Origin: Fusicatenibacter saccharivorans
GTDB taxonomy: Bacteria > Bacillota > Clostridia > Lachnospirales > Lachnospiraceae
Assembly: GCF_027667425.1 (NCBI RefSeq)
Contig: NZ_JAQEGR010000007.1
Span: forward strand, 1 to 64,000
Reading direction: 5' to 3'
Length of the DNA stretch: 64,000 nt
Each line of letters opens with the position of its first letter. Within the stretch, counting starts at the first letter, position 1. A program made the translations under genes and the position numbers. Of this stretch, positions 1 to 9,279 are shown one piece after another. Under the pieces are notes generated by a model, which was given only the letters and a program-made list of their open reading frames with translations, searched no databases and was not told the origin of the DNA.

Positions 1-133
1 TTTTTGGGGCAACACAATCCGTCGAATTATTTTGCACTTACATTAAGAAACGCCATCTAACATTTTGACGGTTTTCCATAACATTTCTTCCTGTTCATGG
101 AAGAAAGATTTCGTTATAATAAAATCAGACAGA

Positions 134-991
134 TCACGGAACATGTGCAGAGTCAGGAGTCGTGTCAAGGCGGAACTTTTTCCGATAGGCACTTGGCGTC
201 ATGCCCTGCTTCTGGCGGAAGGCTTTGGTAAAAACTTCGGCATTCCGGTAACCACAGGAAAAAGCGACCGTTTCGATGGAGAGATCCGTATACGATAAAA
301 GCTCGAGCGCACGCGTGATCCGGCAGGAAGAAAGATAGTTCTGCGGTGAGGTATGGAGATATTTCTGAAACAGGGTATAAAGGTAACTCCGGTTGATGCA
401 GACATATCTGGCAATATCCGAGACAAGAATTTCATTGGAATAATTATTTCGGATAAACTCAACGGCTTTTTCCACGTAAAGATTGCCGCTCTCCCGTGCA
501 GAAGGATCGGCAAGCGTGATTTCGCGGGAAAGAATTGAGAAAAACTGGTACAGACAGCCTTCCAGAAGATACTGGTCCGAGGTGTCATAGGTATTGTGCT
601 TTTGCATCTGAAACAAGAGGGACTGCAGTTCACCGGAAAAGTTGCACTGGTAGACAGGGTGCTCCTCGGAAAGACCGAGTTCCTGTACATAAGAGGCAGC
701 TTTTTCGCCGTCAAAACCGATCCAGAGATATGTCCAGGGATCATCCGCATCGGCTTCATAGTAGGTGCGGACATTTGGCATCAGGAAAAAGCCCTGTCCG
801 GCGGTTAAGCGGTAAGTGCGGTTTCCGATGGTAAAAGTGCCTTTTCCGGAAATAATGTAGTGGATCACGTAATTGGGGCGGACAGCCGGGCCGTAGCTGT
901 GGAACGGCTGGCAGGCTTCGTAGCCGCAGAAGCAGAGATAAAGATCCGAAAATTTATGCTTTGGGACAGGAAGTGTCCAGGAAGTTTCCAT
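134..991 (-). CDS. AraC family transcriptional regulator (cupin + AraC HTH)
   Basis: A 285-residue DNA-binding regulator. The N-terminal half (about residues 20-150) is a cupin-like sugar-sensing domain, and the last 100 residues carry the two helix-turn-helix motifs of the AraC/XylS family, ending in the typical GYRNAEVFTKAFRQKQGMTPSAYRK signature region. The ATG at 991 follows a GAGG ribosome site by about seven bases. It is transcribed away from the alpha-galactosidase gene starting at 1237, so it probably controls that gene from the shared 245-bp intergenic region; this is inference from the divergent arrangement. Length and architecture are normal for the family, and the inducer cannot be read from the sequence. 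Confidence 0.9.
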   Translation of the reverse strand: METSWTLPVPKHKFSDLYLCFCGYEACQPFHSYGPAVRPNYVIHYIISGKGTFTIGNRTYRLTAGQGFFLMPNVRTYYEADADDPWTYLWIGFDGEKAASYVQELGLSEEHPVYQCNFSGELQSLLFQMQKHNTYDTSDQYLLEGCLYQFFSILSREITLADPSARESGNLYVEKAVEFIRNNYSNEILVSDIARYVCINRSYLYTLFQKYLHTSPQNYLSSCRITRALELLSYTDLSIETVAFSCGYRNAEVFTKAFRQKQGMTPSAYRKKFRLDTTPDSAHVP

Positions 992-1130
992 AAGTATACC
1001 TCACAAAATGAATCATCAGAAAAGCCGGAATGTCACAAAAGGATGAGATTCCGAAATATCAGTAAAATTATATCGTGTTTTGCAGGATACTGCAAGCAGC
1101 TGTAGGAGATCAAAAGCCCGGAGTAGCAGC

Positions 1131-1204
1131 CGTTACGGTTCACGCAGCACCGGAACACTTGTTGTTCGGGTATGTAAGAAAGTGATTTTGGTGTGAGCAG
1201 CCCG
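1131..1204 (+). repeat. Dispersed structured repeat, copy A
   Basis: These 74 bases align without gaps to 23895-23968 at about 76% identity (56/74 by hand count). Both copies contain a hairpin with a seven-base loop (stem GAAC/GTTC here, GAAAC/GTTTC in the other), one A-T to G-C compensatory change, and the shared tail GTGTGAGCAGCCC. This copy ends about 30 bases before the alpha-galactosidase start and overlaps where a leader RNA would lie. It may be a mobile palindromic element or a regulatory RNA module. Confidence 0.6.
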
Positions 1205-1236
1205 AAAAAATGCGATAAGATAAAGGAGAAAAAACC

Positions 1237-3432
1237 ATGGCAATCAAAGTAAGTGAAAATGGACGGTTATTTACCCTCCAGACAAAAGACAGCAGTTACC
1301 AGATGTTCGCAGATGACAAAAATGTGCTTCTGCATCTCTACTATGGAGAAAAAATCGGTGAGGAAAATCTTTCCGGTCTGATTTTCTGTACGGATATGGG
1401 ATTTGCAGGAAATCCGGAGGAAGCCGGAAGCGATCGCACGTATTCTCTGGATACACTGCCGCAGGAAGTACCTTCGAGCGGAGTCGGCGATTACCGTGAT
1501 GATATGGTTCGGATTCGTCAGGTGGATGGAAGCTGTGCGGCAGATTTCCGTTTCGATTCTTATGAAATCCTCGATCATTCCTATGCGGTTCCGGGTATGC
1601 CGGCACTGTACGATACAGAGGAAGAAAAAGGAGAAACGCTTGTCATCACGATGAAAGAGAAAGCTTCCGGTGTTGTACTGAAATTGTTCTACGGAGTATT
1701 TGAAAACGAAAACGTGATTACGAGAGCGGCAAGACTGGAAAACCACGGAGAGACGGCAATCGAGCTGGAAAAAATGCTGTCTTTCAGCATGGATCTGATG
1801 TATGAAAATTATGAGATGATCTATTTCTCCGGCCGTCATGCGATGGAGCGTACGGCAGAGCGGATTCCGGTGCAGCGCGCAAAAGTCGAGATCGGCAGCA
1901 TCCGCGGCACGTCGAGCCATCATTACAATTCGGCCGTAATCCTCTGCGAGGAGGGGGCTGACGAGACACACGGTTCCTGCATCGGCGCATGCCTTGTTTA
2001 CAGCGGAAACTTTGTTGCAGCGGCACAGAAGGATCAGAAAAACCAGACCCGTTTCCAGATGGGTATTCACCCGGCAAACTTCTGTTTCCACCTGGAAAAA
2101 GGAAAAGTGTTCGATACCCCGCAGGTGATCCTGAGCTACTCCGGAAGCGGCCTTACCAAACTGTCACAGCAGTATCATGAGATCATCCGCGAGCATATCT
2201 GCCGCGGTGCGTATAAACATGCCGAACGTCCGATCCTGATCAACAACTGGGAGGCAACGTATTTTGATTTCAATGAAGAGAAAATTCTGAAAATCGCAGA
2301 GCAGGCGCAGAAACTCGGCATCGAAATGCTGGTGCTTGATGATGGCTGGTTCGGAAAACGAGATGATGACAACAGCGGCCTTGGCGACTGGTTTGTCAAC
2401 GAGAAGAAGATGAACGGTTCCATGGCACAGCTTGCAGAAAAAATCCACAAGATGGGCATGAAATTCGGTCTCTGGTTCGAGCCGGAGATGATTTCCGAGG
2501 ACAGTGATCTCTACCGTGCACATCCGGACTGGGCATTTGCAGTTCCGGGACGTGTGCCAAACCATGGAAGAAATCAGCTTGTACTGGATATGACGCGTGA
2601 CGATGTGCGGGAGTATCTGCTGGAGCGTTTGACGACCATCGTCCACGATGCAGAAATTGATTATGTCAAATGGGATATGAACCGCAGTGTCTGCGATGTT
2701 TACAGCCATGTGGCAGCACAGAGCCGAAACGGAGAGCTGTATCACCGCTATGTGCTCGGTGTTTATGATCTGCTCGAGCGTTTCCTTGCCGCGTGCCCGG
2801 ATCTGCTGCTTGAGGGATGCAGCGGAGGCGGCGGAAGATTTGATGCCGGTATGATGTATTATTCCCCGCAGATCTGGTGCAGTGATAACACGGACGCGAT
2901 CAACCGTCTGTCGATTCAGTATGGAAGTTCCTTCTTCTATCCTATCAGCACGGTTGGATCCCACGTTTCGGTATGCCCGAACCATCAGACCGGCCGCGTA
3001 ACTCCATTCAAGACAAGAGGTGATGTAGCTCTTGCAGGAAGCTTCGGCTATGAGATGGACCTGAACAAGATTTCGGATGAAGAGAAAGAGATGGTAAAAG
3101 AGCAGGTTGCTGCAATGCATACATATTACGATCTGACGCACGAAGGCCTGTATTACCGTCTGACCGGGCTGAAAAAGCAGGATTTCATGGCATGGGAGTT
3201 CGTGGCAAAAGATCAGAGCCGCGCACTGCTTACACTGGTAAAGACGGATGCAGAAGGAAATCCGCTTCCGGTTCACACGAAAGTGTGCGGTCTTGCAGAG
3301 GATAAGCTGTACCGCTGCAGTCTGGATGGAGAAATCCGCTCCGGCCGTACTTGGAACCGTGCGGGACTGACGCTGCAGCAGGTGCTGGGAGAGTATGAGA
3401 GTATCCGGGTCGAATTTACAGAAGTAAAATAA
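1237..3432 (+). CDS. Alpha-galactosidase, GH36
   Basis: A cytoplasmic GH36 alpha-galactosidase of 731 residues, the usual size for clan-D bacterial enzymes, that would release galactose from raffinose, stachyose or melibiose. It has an N-terminal beta-sandwich (about 1-330), then a TIM barrel opening with NNWEATYFDF and LVLDDGWFG. The nucleophile is Asp480 in KWDMNRS and the acid/base is Asp550 in SDNTD; the GGGGRFD loop that shapes the galactose pocket is intact. There is no signal peptide, so the substrate must be imported. The ATG at 1237 has an AAAGGAGAA site. It is divergent from an AraC regulator, and no transporter or sucrose phosphorylase is adjacent. A terminator follows at 3443. Confidence 0.96.
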   Translation: MAIKVSENGRLFTLQTKDSSYQMFADDKNVLLHLYYGEKIGEENLSGLIFCTDMGFAGNPEEAGSDRTYSLDTLPQEVPSSGVGDYRDDMVRIRQVDGSCAADFRFDSYEILDHSYAVPGMPALYDTEEEKGETLVITMKEKASGVVLKLFYGVFENENVITRAARLENHGETAIELEKMLSFSMDLMYENYEMIYFSGRHAMERTAERIPVQRAKVEIGSIRGTSSHHYNSAVILCEEGADETHGSCIGACLVYSGNFVAAAQKDQKNQTRFQMGIHPANFCFHLEKGKVFDTPQVILSYSGSGLTKLSQQYHEIIREHICRGAYKHAERPILINNWEATYFDFNEEKILKIAEQAQKLGIEMLVLDDGWFGKRDDDNSGLGDWFVNEKKMNGSMAQLAEKIHKMGMKFGLWFEPEMISEDSDLYRAHPDWAFAVPGRVPNHGRNQLVLDMTRDDVREYLLERLTTIVHDAEIDYVKWDMNRSVCDVYSHVAAQSRNGELYHRYVLGVYDLLERFLAACPDLLLEGCSGGGGRFDAGMMYYSPQIWCSDNTDAINRLSIQYGSSFFYPISTVGSHVSVCPNHQTGRVTPFKTRGDVALAGSFGYEMDLNKISDEEKEMVKEQVAAMHTYYDLTHEGLYYRLTGLKKQDFMAWEFVAKDQSRALLTLVKTDAEGNPLPVHTKVCGLAEDKLYRCSLDGEIRSGRTWNRAGLTLQQVLGEYESIRVEFTEVK

Positions 3433-3442
3433 AAAAGATAAG

Positions 3443-3500
3443 AAAAATCTTCAACTGGATTTGAGAGGAAGGGAACCTCAATCTGGTTGGAGATTTTTTT
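3443..3500 (+). terminator. Rho-independent terminator after the alpha-galactosidase
   Basis: A long imperfect stem (AAAAATCTTCAAC with GGTTGGAGATTTTTTT, extended by GGATTTGAG with CTCAATC) ends in seven T residues, starting about ten bases after the stop codon. Confidence 0.85.
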
Positions 3501-3629
3501 GCATAAAGAAAATCAAAGCAGGAGGGAAGGAACGTACTCTTTACAGTGCAAAAATAGTTATGATACAATAAGCAAAAGAAATTTTCTGACAGAAAATAAA
3601 GAGGGAACTGTCAAGAAAGGAAATTGTAC

Positions 3630-4514
3630 ATGAGAAACAAAAAAAACTGTTTAGCTGTTCTTCTGATGACAACTATTGTGGTAATGGGATGTGGAAATCA
3701 GCAGGTGGAAAAGGAGAATCCATCGGTTGTCTCCGAAAGAGCATCCAGTGTCCAGGATGAGTCAGAAGATGGTGAAAAAGAGTTTCTTTCTACATACCAG
3801 AATATTATAATCACACTTCCAGAAGGCTGGAATGTAATGAGAGATGAAAAAATTCAATGCAGTTTCATATCGGAAGATGGGGAAAGTCTTGAGATATCGT
3901 ATCGGGAAGGAATGGCAAAAGTGATACTTATGGATTTCCCGGAGGACGAAGAGAGTGCTGAAAAATTAATCGATCAAAATGAAATAACCGGGGAAAACAG
4001 CATCAGTGATTTTGTAGCGAAAACAGTTAACGAAGGAAAAAGTAAAGAGAGTTCCTTTTATCGTTTCCAGGTAAAAAATTCCCTGCAGATTCCGACCGCA
4101 TTTTTCTGCGGAGTGAAAACGGAGAATGAAGGGTATCAGATTATATGGAAAAAAGGAAACGGCAGCAACGATACACAGCAAATCGTGCCGGAAATACTGG
4201 AGTCTCTGCAGTTCCCGGACAATGAGCTGCTGACAGAAACATTTCAGACGGCCTGCCAGGAGCAGAAAAGAGCGCTGGAAGCAGAAAATAATTCGGATGG
4301 CGTGAAAAAGCAGAAGGGTAAGAAAACCGTCACCTGTATCTCACCGGTCAATGTACGTACAGAACCCAACGTCAGCACAAGCCAGGTTATCGGAGCTCTG
4401 ACGACAGGGGAAGAAGTGGAAATGCTCGGAAAAGAGAACGGATGGTACAAGATTTCGTATGAGGGAAAAACGGCGTATGTGTACGAAGACTATGTGAAAG
4501 AAAAAGAAAATTAA
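3630..4514 (+). CDS. Lipoprotein with C-terminal SH3 domain
   Basis: An exported lipoprotein of 294 residues. The signal peptide ends in the lipobox VVMGC, so the mature protein is anchored at Cys on the outer face of the membrane. An acidic Ser/Glu linker follows, then a globular domain of about 150 residues that I do not recognise, and finally a bacterial SH3 domain (about residues 230-290: VNVRTEP, IGALTTGEEV, GWYKISYEGKTAYV) of the kind that binds peptidoglycan. I chose the ATG at 3630 because AAAGG lies nine bases upstream; the in-frame TTG at 3624 is too close to it. It is monocistronic between two terminators. A cell-envelope binding role is inferred from the SH3 domain only. Confidence 0.85.
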   Translation: MRNKKNCLAVLLMTTIVVMGCGNQQVEKENPSVVSERASSVQDESEDGEKEFLSTYQNIIITLPEGWNVMRDEKIQCSFISEDGESLEISYREGMAKVILMDFPEDEESAEKLIDQNEITGENSISDFVAKTVNEGKSKESSFYRFQVKNSLQIPTAFFCGVKTENEGYQIIWKKGNGSNDTQQIVPEILESLQFPDNELLTETFQTACQEQKRALEAENNSDGVKKQKGKKTVTCISPVNVRTEPNVSTSQVIGALTTGEEVEMLGKENGWYKISYEGKTAYVYEDYVKEKEN

Positions 4515-4531
4515 AAAAGAATGATATTTTC

Positions 4532-4570
4532 AAAAAAGCTGCCGAAGCAAACAGAACCGGCAGCTTTTTT
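4532..4570. terminator. Bidirectional terminator between lipoprotein gene and tRNAs
   Basis: The stem AAAAAAGCTGCCG / CGGCAGCTTTTTT is flanked by A and T runs, so it can stop the lipoprotein transcript on + and the tRNA transcript on -. Confidence 0.85.
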
Positions 4571-4624
4571 GAAATAATTTTGAAAAAGAAAAATCCCAGA
4601 AACTATCTGTTTCCGGGAAAGAAG

Positions 4625-4696
4625 AGGCGTCGACCGGATTTGAACCGGTGGATACTGGTGTTGCAGACCATTGCCTTACCACTTGGCTACGACGCC
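4625..4696 (-). tRNA. tRNA-Cys (GCA)
   Basis: Read on the minus strand, the 7-bp acceptor stem GGCGTCG/CGACGCC, D arm, anticodon loop CTGCAAC (anticodon GCA) and T arm GGTTCAAATCC are all complete. The length is 72 nt with a U discriminator, as expected for tRNA-Cys. CCA is not encoded. It lies three bases downstream of tRNA-Glu in the same transcript. Confidence 0.95.
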
Positions 4697-4699
4697 ATA

Positions 4700-4771
4700 T
4701 GACTCCGACGGGAATCGAACCCGTGTTACCGCCGTGAAAGGGCGATGTCTTAACCGCTTGACCACGGAGCC
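4700..4771 (-). tRNA. tRNA-Glu (TTC)
   Basis: Read on the minus strand, acceptor GGCTCCG/CGGAGTC, anticodon loop CTTTCAC (anticodon TTC) and T arm GGTTCGATTCC are intact, 72 nt with an A discriminator. CCA is not encoded. It is first in a two-tRNA transcript with tRNA-Cys. Confidence 0.95.
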
Positions 4772-4921
4772 GAAGTTTTTGTTTTGTCTGCCGTGATTTT
4801 TGCTCAGCGACAAGTAGTATATTATCATAAGAAAACGAGTTTGGCAAGTGTTTTTTGAAAAAAAATCAAAAATTTTTGAGATTTGTGTTGCCGTGCATTC
4901 AGAAGGAAAAAATTTGCCGGG

Positions 4922-5884
4922 TCAGGGCATGGCTTTTCGATATTCTTCCGGTGACATACCAAAAGTCCGGCGGAAAATGCTGGCAAAATAGCTGGGGCTT
5001 TCAAATCCGGTATGCAGAGCAATTTCCAAGATAGAAAGCGAGCTGCCGGTAAGAAGATCCGCGGCTTGGGTTACGCGGTACTGGTTGATATAGGAAATAG
5101 GCGTTGTGTGAAAGTGCGTTTTGAAGAAACGACAAAAATATTGTGGATTCATATTGAGTATAGCAGCAAGATCTGAAAGACGGATTTTAGAATCATAGTT
5201 ATCCTGAATATAACGTAAGAGTTTTTTACACTGATCAGATCTTTCTTTTTTACGAGTGCAGAGGGGTTCCGGATGAAGAAAAAGCTGGTATTGCGCCAGA
5301 AGTGCAAGAATCCGATACATGTCACTTTTGATCAGAAGAAACCAGCCGATGGGTTTGGTATCGTATGCATACAGGATTTCCTGGAAAAGCTCAGATAATG
5401 TCAGTACAAATGTTTTCTGTGTCTGAGAGGAGGCTTCAGCAGCAGAAAGCTCTTCCAATGGAAAAGCCGGAAGAAGCAGTTGATGAGAGAGCAGCGGACG
5501 AATCCAGTCTGCTTCACAGGAATCCAGATAGGCACATGAGAGAATTTCTGGAAGAAATACAAGGGCATGGTGAACCGAAGGGGCAGTTCCAATGCTGCAG
5601 AGCTGATGCAGTTCGTGACTGTTGATGAAAAGAAAAGTACCTTCGGAAATTGTCCGGGTTTCAGTTTTCAGTGTCAGAGTGAGAGTACCTTTTTCAACCC
5701 AGATCCATTCTAATTCTTTATGCCAGTGAAAAGGAACAGAGAGCCCGCCATGAGTATAATCCTGATGATAGATATGGAGCGGAACAGGTTCGGTTCCATG
5801 CACGGTAAAATCCCGGATTCCGCCAGAAAGAACAGGGGAACAAGATTCAGGAGAAAAGAGCTCTTTTGAACGTTCTTTTTTCAT
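4922..5884 (-). CDS. AraC family transcriptional regulator
   Basis: A 320-residue regulator with an N-terminal cupin (HWHKELEWIWVEKGTLTL, EGTFLFINSHELHQL) and a C-terminal AraC double helix-turn-helix (LSDLAAILNMNPQYFCRFFK, then GFESPSYFASIFRRTFGMSPEEYRK). It is divergently transcribed from the GH13 glucosidase at 5986 with a 100-bp gap, so it is the likely local regulator of that gene. The ATG at 5884 was chosen over an in-frame TTG at 5893, which sits almost on the AAAGGA ribosome site. The ligand is unknown. Confidence 0.88.
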   Translation of the reverse strand: MKKERSKELFSPESCSPVLSGGIRDFTVHGTEPVPLHIYHQDYTHGGLSVPFHWHKELEWIWVEKGTLTLTLKTETRTISEGTFLFINSHELHQLCSIGTAPSVHHALVFLPEILSCAYLDSCEADWIRPLLSHQLLLPAFPLEELSAAEASSQTQKTFVLTLSELFQEILYAYDTKPIGWFLLIKSDMYRILALLAQYQLFLHPEPLCTRKKERSDQCKKLLRYIQDNYDSKIRLSDLAAILNMNPQYFCRFFKTHFHTTPISYINQYRVTQAADLLTGSSLSILEIALHTGFESPSYFASIFRRTFGMSPEEYRKAMP

Positions 5885-5985
5885 AAAAGTCAAAATCCTT
5901 TCATTAAATACGAAAATCAGGTTAGAAAATATAAGATAATATCATTATACTGCTCTTATAGGAAAAAAGAAAGAGAGGACAGAAA

Positions 5986-7617
5986 ATGAAAAGAGAGTGG
6001 TGGCATAGCTTAACCGTATATCAGATTTACACCAGAAGCTTCTGTGACAGCAACGGAGACGGCATCGGCGATTTTGGAGGGATTCTGCAGAAGCTGGACT
6101 ATCTGCAGGAGCTTGGTGTTGGAGCCATCTGGCTTTCGCCTTTTAACGATTCTCCTAATTACGACAATGGATATGATGTCAGTGACTATTATAAAGTAAT
6201 GGAAGAAGCGGGCACAATGGAAGAGCTGGAAGAACTGATCGCAGCCTGTGAAAAGCGGGAAATTGTGGTCATGATGGATCTTGTTTTAAATCATAGTTCC
6301 CATCTGCACCCATGGTTCCTGGAAGCCAGAAAGGATCGAAACAGTAAATACCATGATTTTTACATCTGGAAGGAAGGAACGAAGGAGCAGCCGCCAGAAG
6401 GCGGCGGAGCATTCTTTGGAGGAAGCACCTGGGAATGGGTGCCGGAGGTTCAGGAATATTATTATCACAGTTTCAGTGTAATGCAGCCGGATCTGAACTG
6501 GAAAAATCCGTCGCTTCGGAAAGAGCTGTACCGGATGATCCAGTTCTGGATGGATAAAGGGATCCGTGGTTTCCGGCTGGATGCAATTGACAATATTGTA
6601 AAAGATGGACATGGAGGAAATGATACTCATTCGGAGCAGATTCATACATACTTAATGGAAATGAATCAGAATACGTATGGAAAATCAGAACAGATCCTGA
6701 CAGTGGGGGAAACCGGAGGTGCTACGGTAGAAATGGCACAGCAGTATTCTGATCCGGAAAGCCAGGAGCTCAGTATGATTTTTCAGTTTGAACTGATGGG
6801 AATCGACGGCATCCGAAGTGGAAACTGGGATCCGAAACCGTATACGCTGCCGCAACTGAAGCAGATCTTTGAAAAATGGCAGACGGGACTGGAAGAAAAA
6901 GGATGGAACAGTCTGTTCTGGGGAAACCATGATTTTCCGCGTGTCATATCGCGCTTTGGAAATGACAGGGAACCGTATCGGGAAAAATCAGCAAAAATGT
7001 TGGCTGTCCTTCTCCATGGGATGAAAGGAACTCCTTATATTTACCAGGGGGAAGAAATCGGTATGACAAATGTGTCAGGGCTTCGGATCGATGACTATCA
7101 GGATATCGAGTCTGTAAATTTTGCCGAAGACCGTAAAAAAGAAGGCTGGGAGGAAGAAAAAATTCGTACCTATCTTGCACGGAACAGCCGGGACCATGCG
7201 CGGACGCCAATGCAGTGGAATGCGGAAAAACACGCCGGATTTACAGCGGGAACACCGTGGATGGCGGAAAATCAGAATTACGAGGAGATCAATGTGGAAA
7301 ACAGCAGAAAAAATCCGGATTCCCTCTTCTATTTCTATCAAAAACTAATTGCGCTGCGTAGGAAAAATGACACTCTTGTTTATGGGGATTTCCGTCTGAT
7401 TGAGGAAGAAAATCCGGATATTTTTGCTTATGAGAGAAATCTGGGAGAGAAAAAGCTGATTGTGCTCTGCAATTTCCGGGATACCGCGGCAGAGATGAAA
7501 GCCCGATATGATTTGACAAAAGGAACGGTTCTGATTCATAATGATACAGAAAGTCTCACAAAAGAAGTGTGGAAGTTACAGCCGTATGAGGCGTATATGA
7601 TTGAACTTCTGCAGTAA
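5986..7617 (+). CDS. GH13 alpha-glucosidase (oligo-1,6-glucosidase type)
   Basis: A cytoplasmic GH13 enzyme of 543 residues that would hydrolyse short alpha-glucosides such as isomaltose or maltose. The barrel starts at VYQIYTRSFCDSNGDGIGD, and the conserved regions are DLVLNH, GFRLDAI (nucleophile Asp199), VGET (acid/base Glu242) and NHDFPR (Asp316). The late RTPMQWN motif is typical of the GH13_31 oligo-1,6-glucosidase/trehalose-6-phosphate hydrolase group. Size and motif order are normal. The start has a GAGAGGACAGAAA leader. Substrate (glucose alpha-1,6, alpha-1,4 or sucrose isomers) cannot be fixed from sequence. It lies 66 bp before a response-regulator gene on the same strand. Confidence 0.93.
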   Translation: MKREWWHSLTVYQIYTRSFCDSNGDGIGDFGGILQKLDYLQELGVGAIWLSPFNDSPNYDNGYDVSDYYKVMEEAGTMEELEELIAACEKREIVVMMDLVLNHSSHLHPWFLEARKDRNSKYHDFYIWKEGTKEQPPEGGGAFFGGSTWEWVPEVQEYYYHSFSVMQPDLNWKNPSLRKELYRMIQFWMDKGIRGFRLDAIDNIVKDGHGGNDTHSEQIHTYLMEMNQNTYGKSEQILTVGETGGATVEMAQQYSDPESQELSMIFQFELMGIDGIRSGNWDPKPYTLPQLKQIFEKWQTGLEEKGWNSLFWGNHDFPRVISRFGNDREPYREKSAKMLAVLLHGMKGTPYIYQGEEIGMTNVSGLRIDDYQDIESVNFAEDRKKEGWEEEKIRTYLARNSRDHARTPMQWNAEKHAGFTAGTPWMAENQNYEEINVENSRKNPDSLFYFYQKLIALRRKNDTLVYGDFRLIEEENPDIFAYERNLGEKKLIVLCNFRDTAAEMKARYDLTKGTVLIHNDTESLTKEVWKLQPYEAYMIELLQ

Positions 7618-7683
7618 AAAGACAGAAATGAAAAGCAGCAGGAGAAGAAAACTGCAGGAGCAACTGGAAACAGGAGGGAGAAA

Positions 7684-9279
7684 ATGTATCGCGTTCTTCT
7701 TGTAGAAGATGAAGAAATTGAACTGGAGACATTGCGGGATTATATTGACTGGAAAAAGAACGGGATTTCCAGAGTATTTACCGCGCGCAATGGCAGAAGG
7801 GCACTGGAGTGCCTGGAAGAAAATATGGCAGATATTGTGATTACGGATATTCAGATGCCAGGAATGAGTGGAATTGAACTGGCAGAGACGATCGTACGCC
7901 GGGGGTATCCATGCAAAATTGTTTTTCTGACAGGATATGATGATTTTTCCTATATCCATTCCGCTTTTCAGGTGAATGCCGTGGATTACCTTTTAAAGCC
8001 ATTTACGATTGAAGAAGTAGAAGCATGTCTGAAAAAAGTGAGAAGTGAATTGGAGAAAAGTGAGATAGCAGACTGGTCGCGGAAAACGGCGGCGAAGCAG
8101 TTGCTGGAAATGGCTTTGCGGGAAAAACAGGAAACAGAGCTTTTACGGAAAAATTTCCGTGGTGTATTTGGAGAAGAACTGGAAGAGTGCAGGTTTGGAA
8201 TCATAGCGGTTTATGGAAAAACGGAAGAAAACATCTGTAGCCAAATTCAGGAAAAATACAAGGGCATCCGTTACATCAGCAAAACGGAACGGATCAGCAT
8301 TCTGCTGCTGGCGGGGTATCTGTCGGTGAAAGATACGGCATTTCAGATCTGGAATGATTTGAAAGAAGACGCACCGAGAGCCGTTGGATGGTGCAGTGGA
8401 GCATGGACAGCTGACTGCCTGTACGAAAAGGCGGAAAAACTTCGGAACTGTTGTGTTCTGGCATTTCATATGGATCCACCGGAACTTTTCTGTGCAGATG
8501 AAAAAGAAACGGAAGAGGAAAAAGCATATCATTTCCGGGAACAGAAGGAGCGGAGAGAAGAAATCTGTCGTCTGGTCAGCAGCGGGAAAAAGCAGGAAAC
8601 GCTGCAGACCATGAAAGATTATTTTCAACAGCTAAAGGGGCTTGCGCCGAAAACATTTGCGGGAGAAGTTTATAATCTCTATATGTATCTATGGAACCGT
8701 CTTGTTTTGAGCGATGAACTGCTGGAAAACTGGATGGAAGCAGAAAAAATTTTGAGAGAAAATGAAATTTTTGAAGCAAACAACAGTTATCAGATGCGGG
8801 AAAAGATGAAGCAGTATCTGGAACGGATGTTGGCATTTTTTGAAGAACAGAATCAAAATCCAAATTACTATGCCGTTTATCAGGTAAAAACATATCTTCA
8901 GGAGCACTGCTCGGAAAGCGCAGATATCGAGAAGCTGGCCGCGGAGGTCGGTTTGTCTCCGAATTATCTGAGGAGCCTGTTTAAAGAGGCAACAGGAAAA
9001 ACGATTTTGGAATACAATACGGAAATGCGTCTGCAGAGGGCGGCGGAACTGTTAAAGAATAAGAAAAATAAAGTACGGGAAGTGAGTCTGGCGGTTGGAT
9101 ATGAAAATGTTTCTTACTTTGGCGTTGTGTATCGCAATGGCGATGAGTGTCCTGATGGCAGCGGGAATGCTTGCAGGATGCGGATCAAATGGCAGTACAT
9201 CATCAAGTACTGCATCCGGCAGTGCATCATCTGCATCGGACGAGGTATCAACAGACGGAGTTACGATTTCTATCTTTGA
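7684..9279 (+). CDS. YesN-type response regulator, 3' truncated and overrun
   Basis: A two-component response regulator: a receiver domain at residues 1-120 with phospho-acceptor Asp55 (VITDIQMPG) and the acidic pocket VEDEE, a long central linker, and an AraC-type HTH from about 410. The HTH is intact through VREVSLAVGYENVSYF, then the family's usual closing 20 residues (second recognition helix, SPxxYR) are replaced by about 40 unrelated residues, read from the next gene in another frame. No partner sensor kinase is present. The last 185 bases overlap the solute-binding protein gene. I infer a deletion that joined two genes; the protein is probably inactive in DNA binding, or this is an assembly join. 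Confidence 0.8.
   Translation: MYRVLLVEDEEIELETLRDYIDWKKNGISRVFTARNGRRALECLEENMADIVITDIQMPGMSGIELAETIVRRGYPCKIVFLTGYDDFSYIHSAFQVNAVDYLLKPFTIEEVEACLKKVRSELEKSEIADWSRKTAAKQLLEMALREKQETELLRKNFRGVFGEELEECRFGIIAVYGKTEENICSQIQEKYKGIRYISKTERISILLLAGYLSVKDTAFQIWNDLKEDAPRAVGWCSGAWTADCLYEKAEKLRNCCVLAFHMDPPELFCADEKETEEEKAYHFREQKERREEICRLVSSGKKQETLQTMKDYFQQLKGLAPKTFAGEVYNLYMYLWNRLVLSDELLENWMEAEKILRENEIFEANNSYQMREKMKQYLERMLAFFEEQNQNPNYYAVYQVKTYLQEHCSESADIEKLAAEVGLSPNYLRSLFKEATGKTILEYNTEMRLQRAAELLKNKKNKVREVSLAVGYENVSYFGVVYRNGDECPDGSGNACRMRIKWQYIIKYCIRQCIICIGRGINRRSYDFYL

Noticed and set aside
4530..4847. A 105-residue minus-strand frame
   Set aside because: It runs through two tRNA genes and a terminator.
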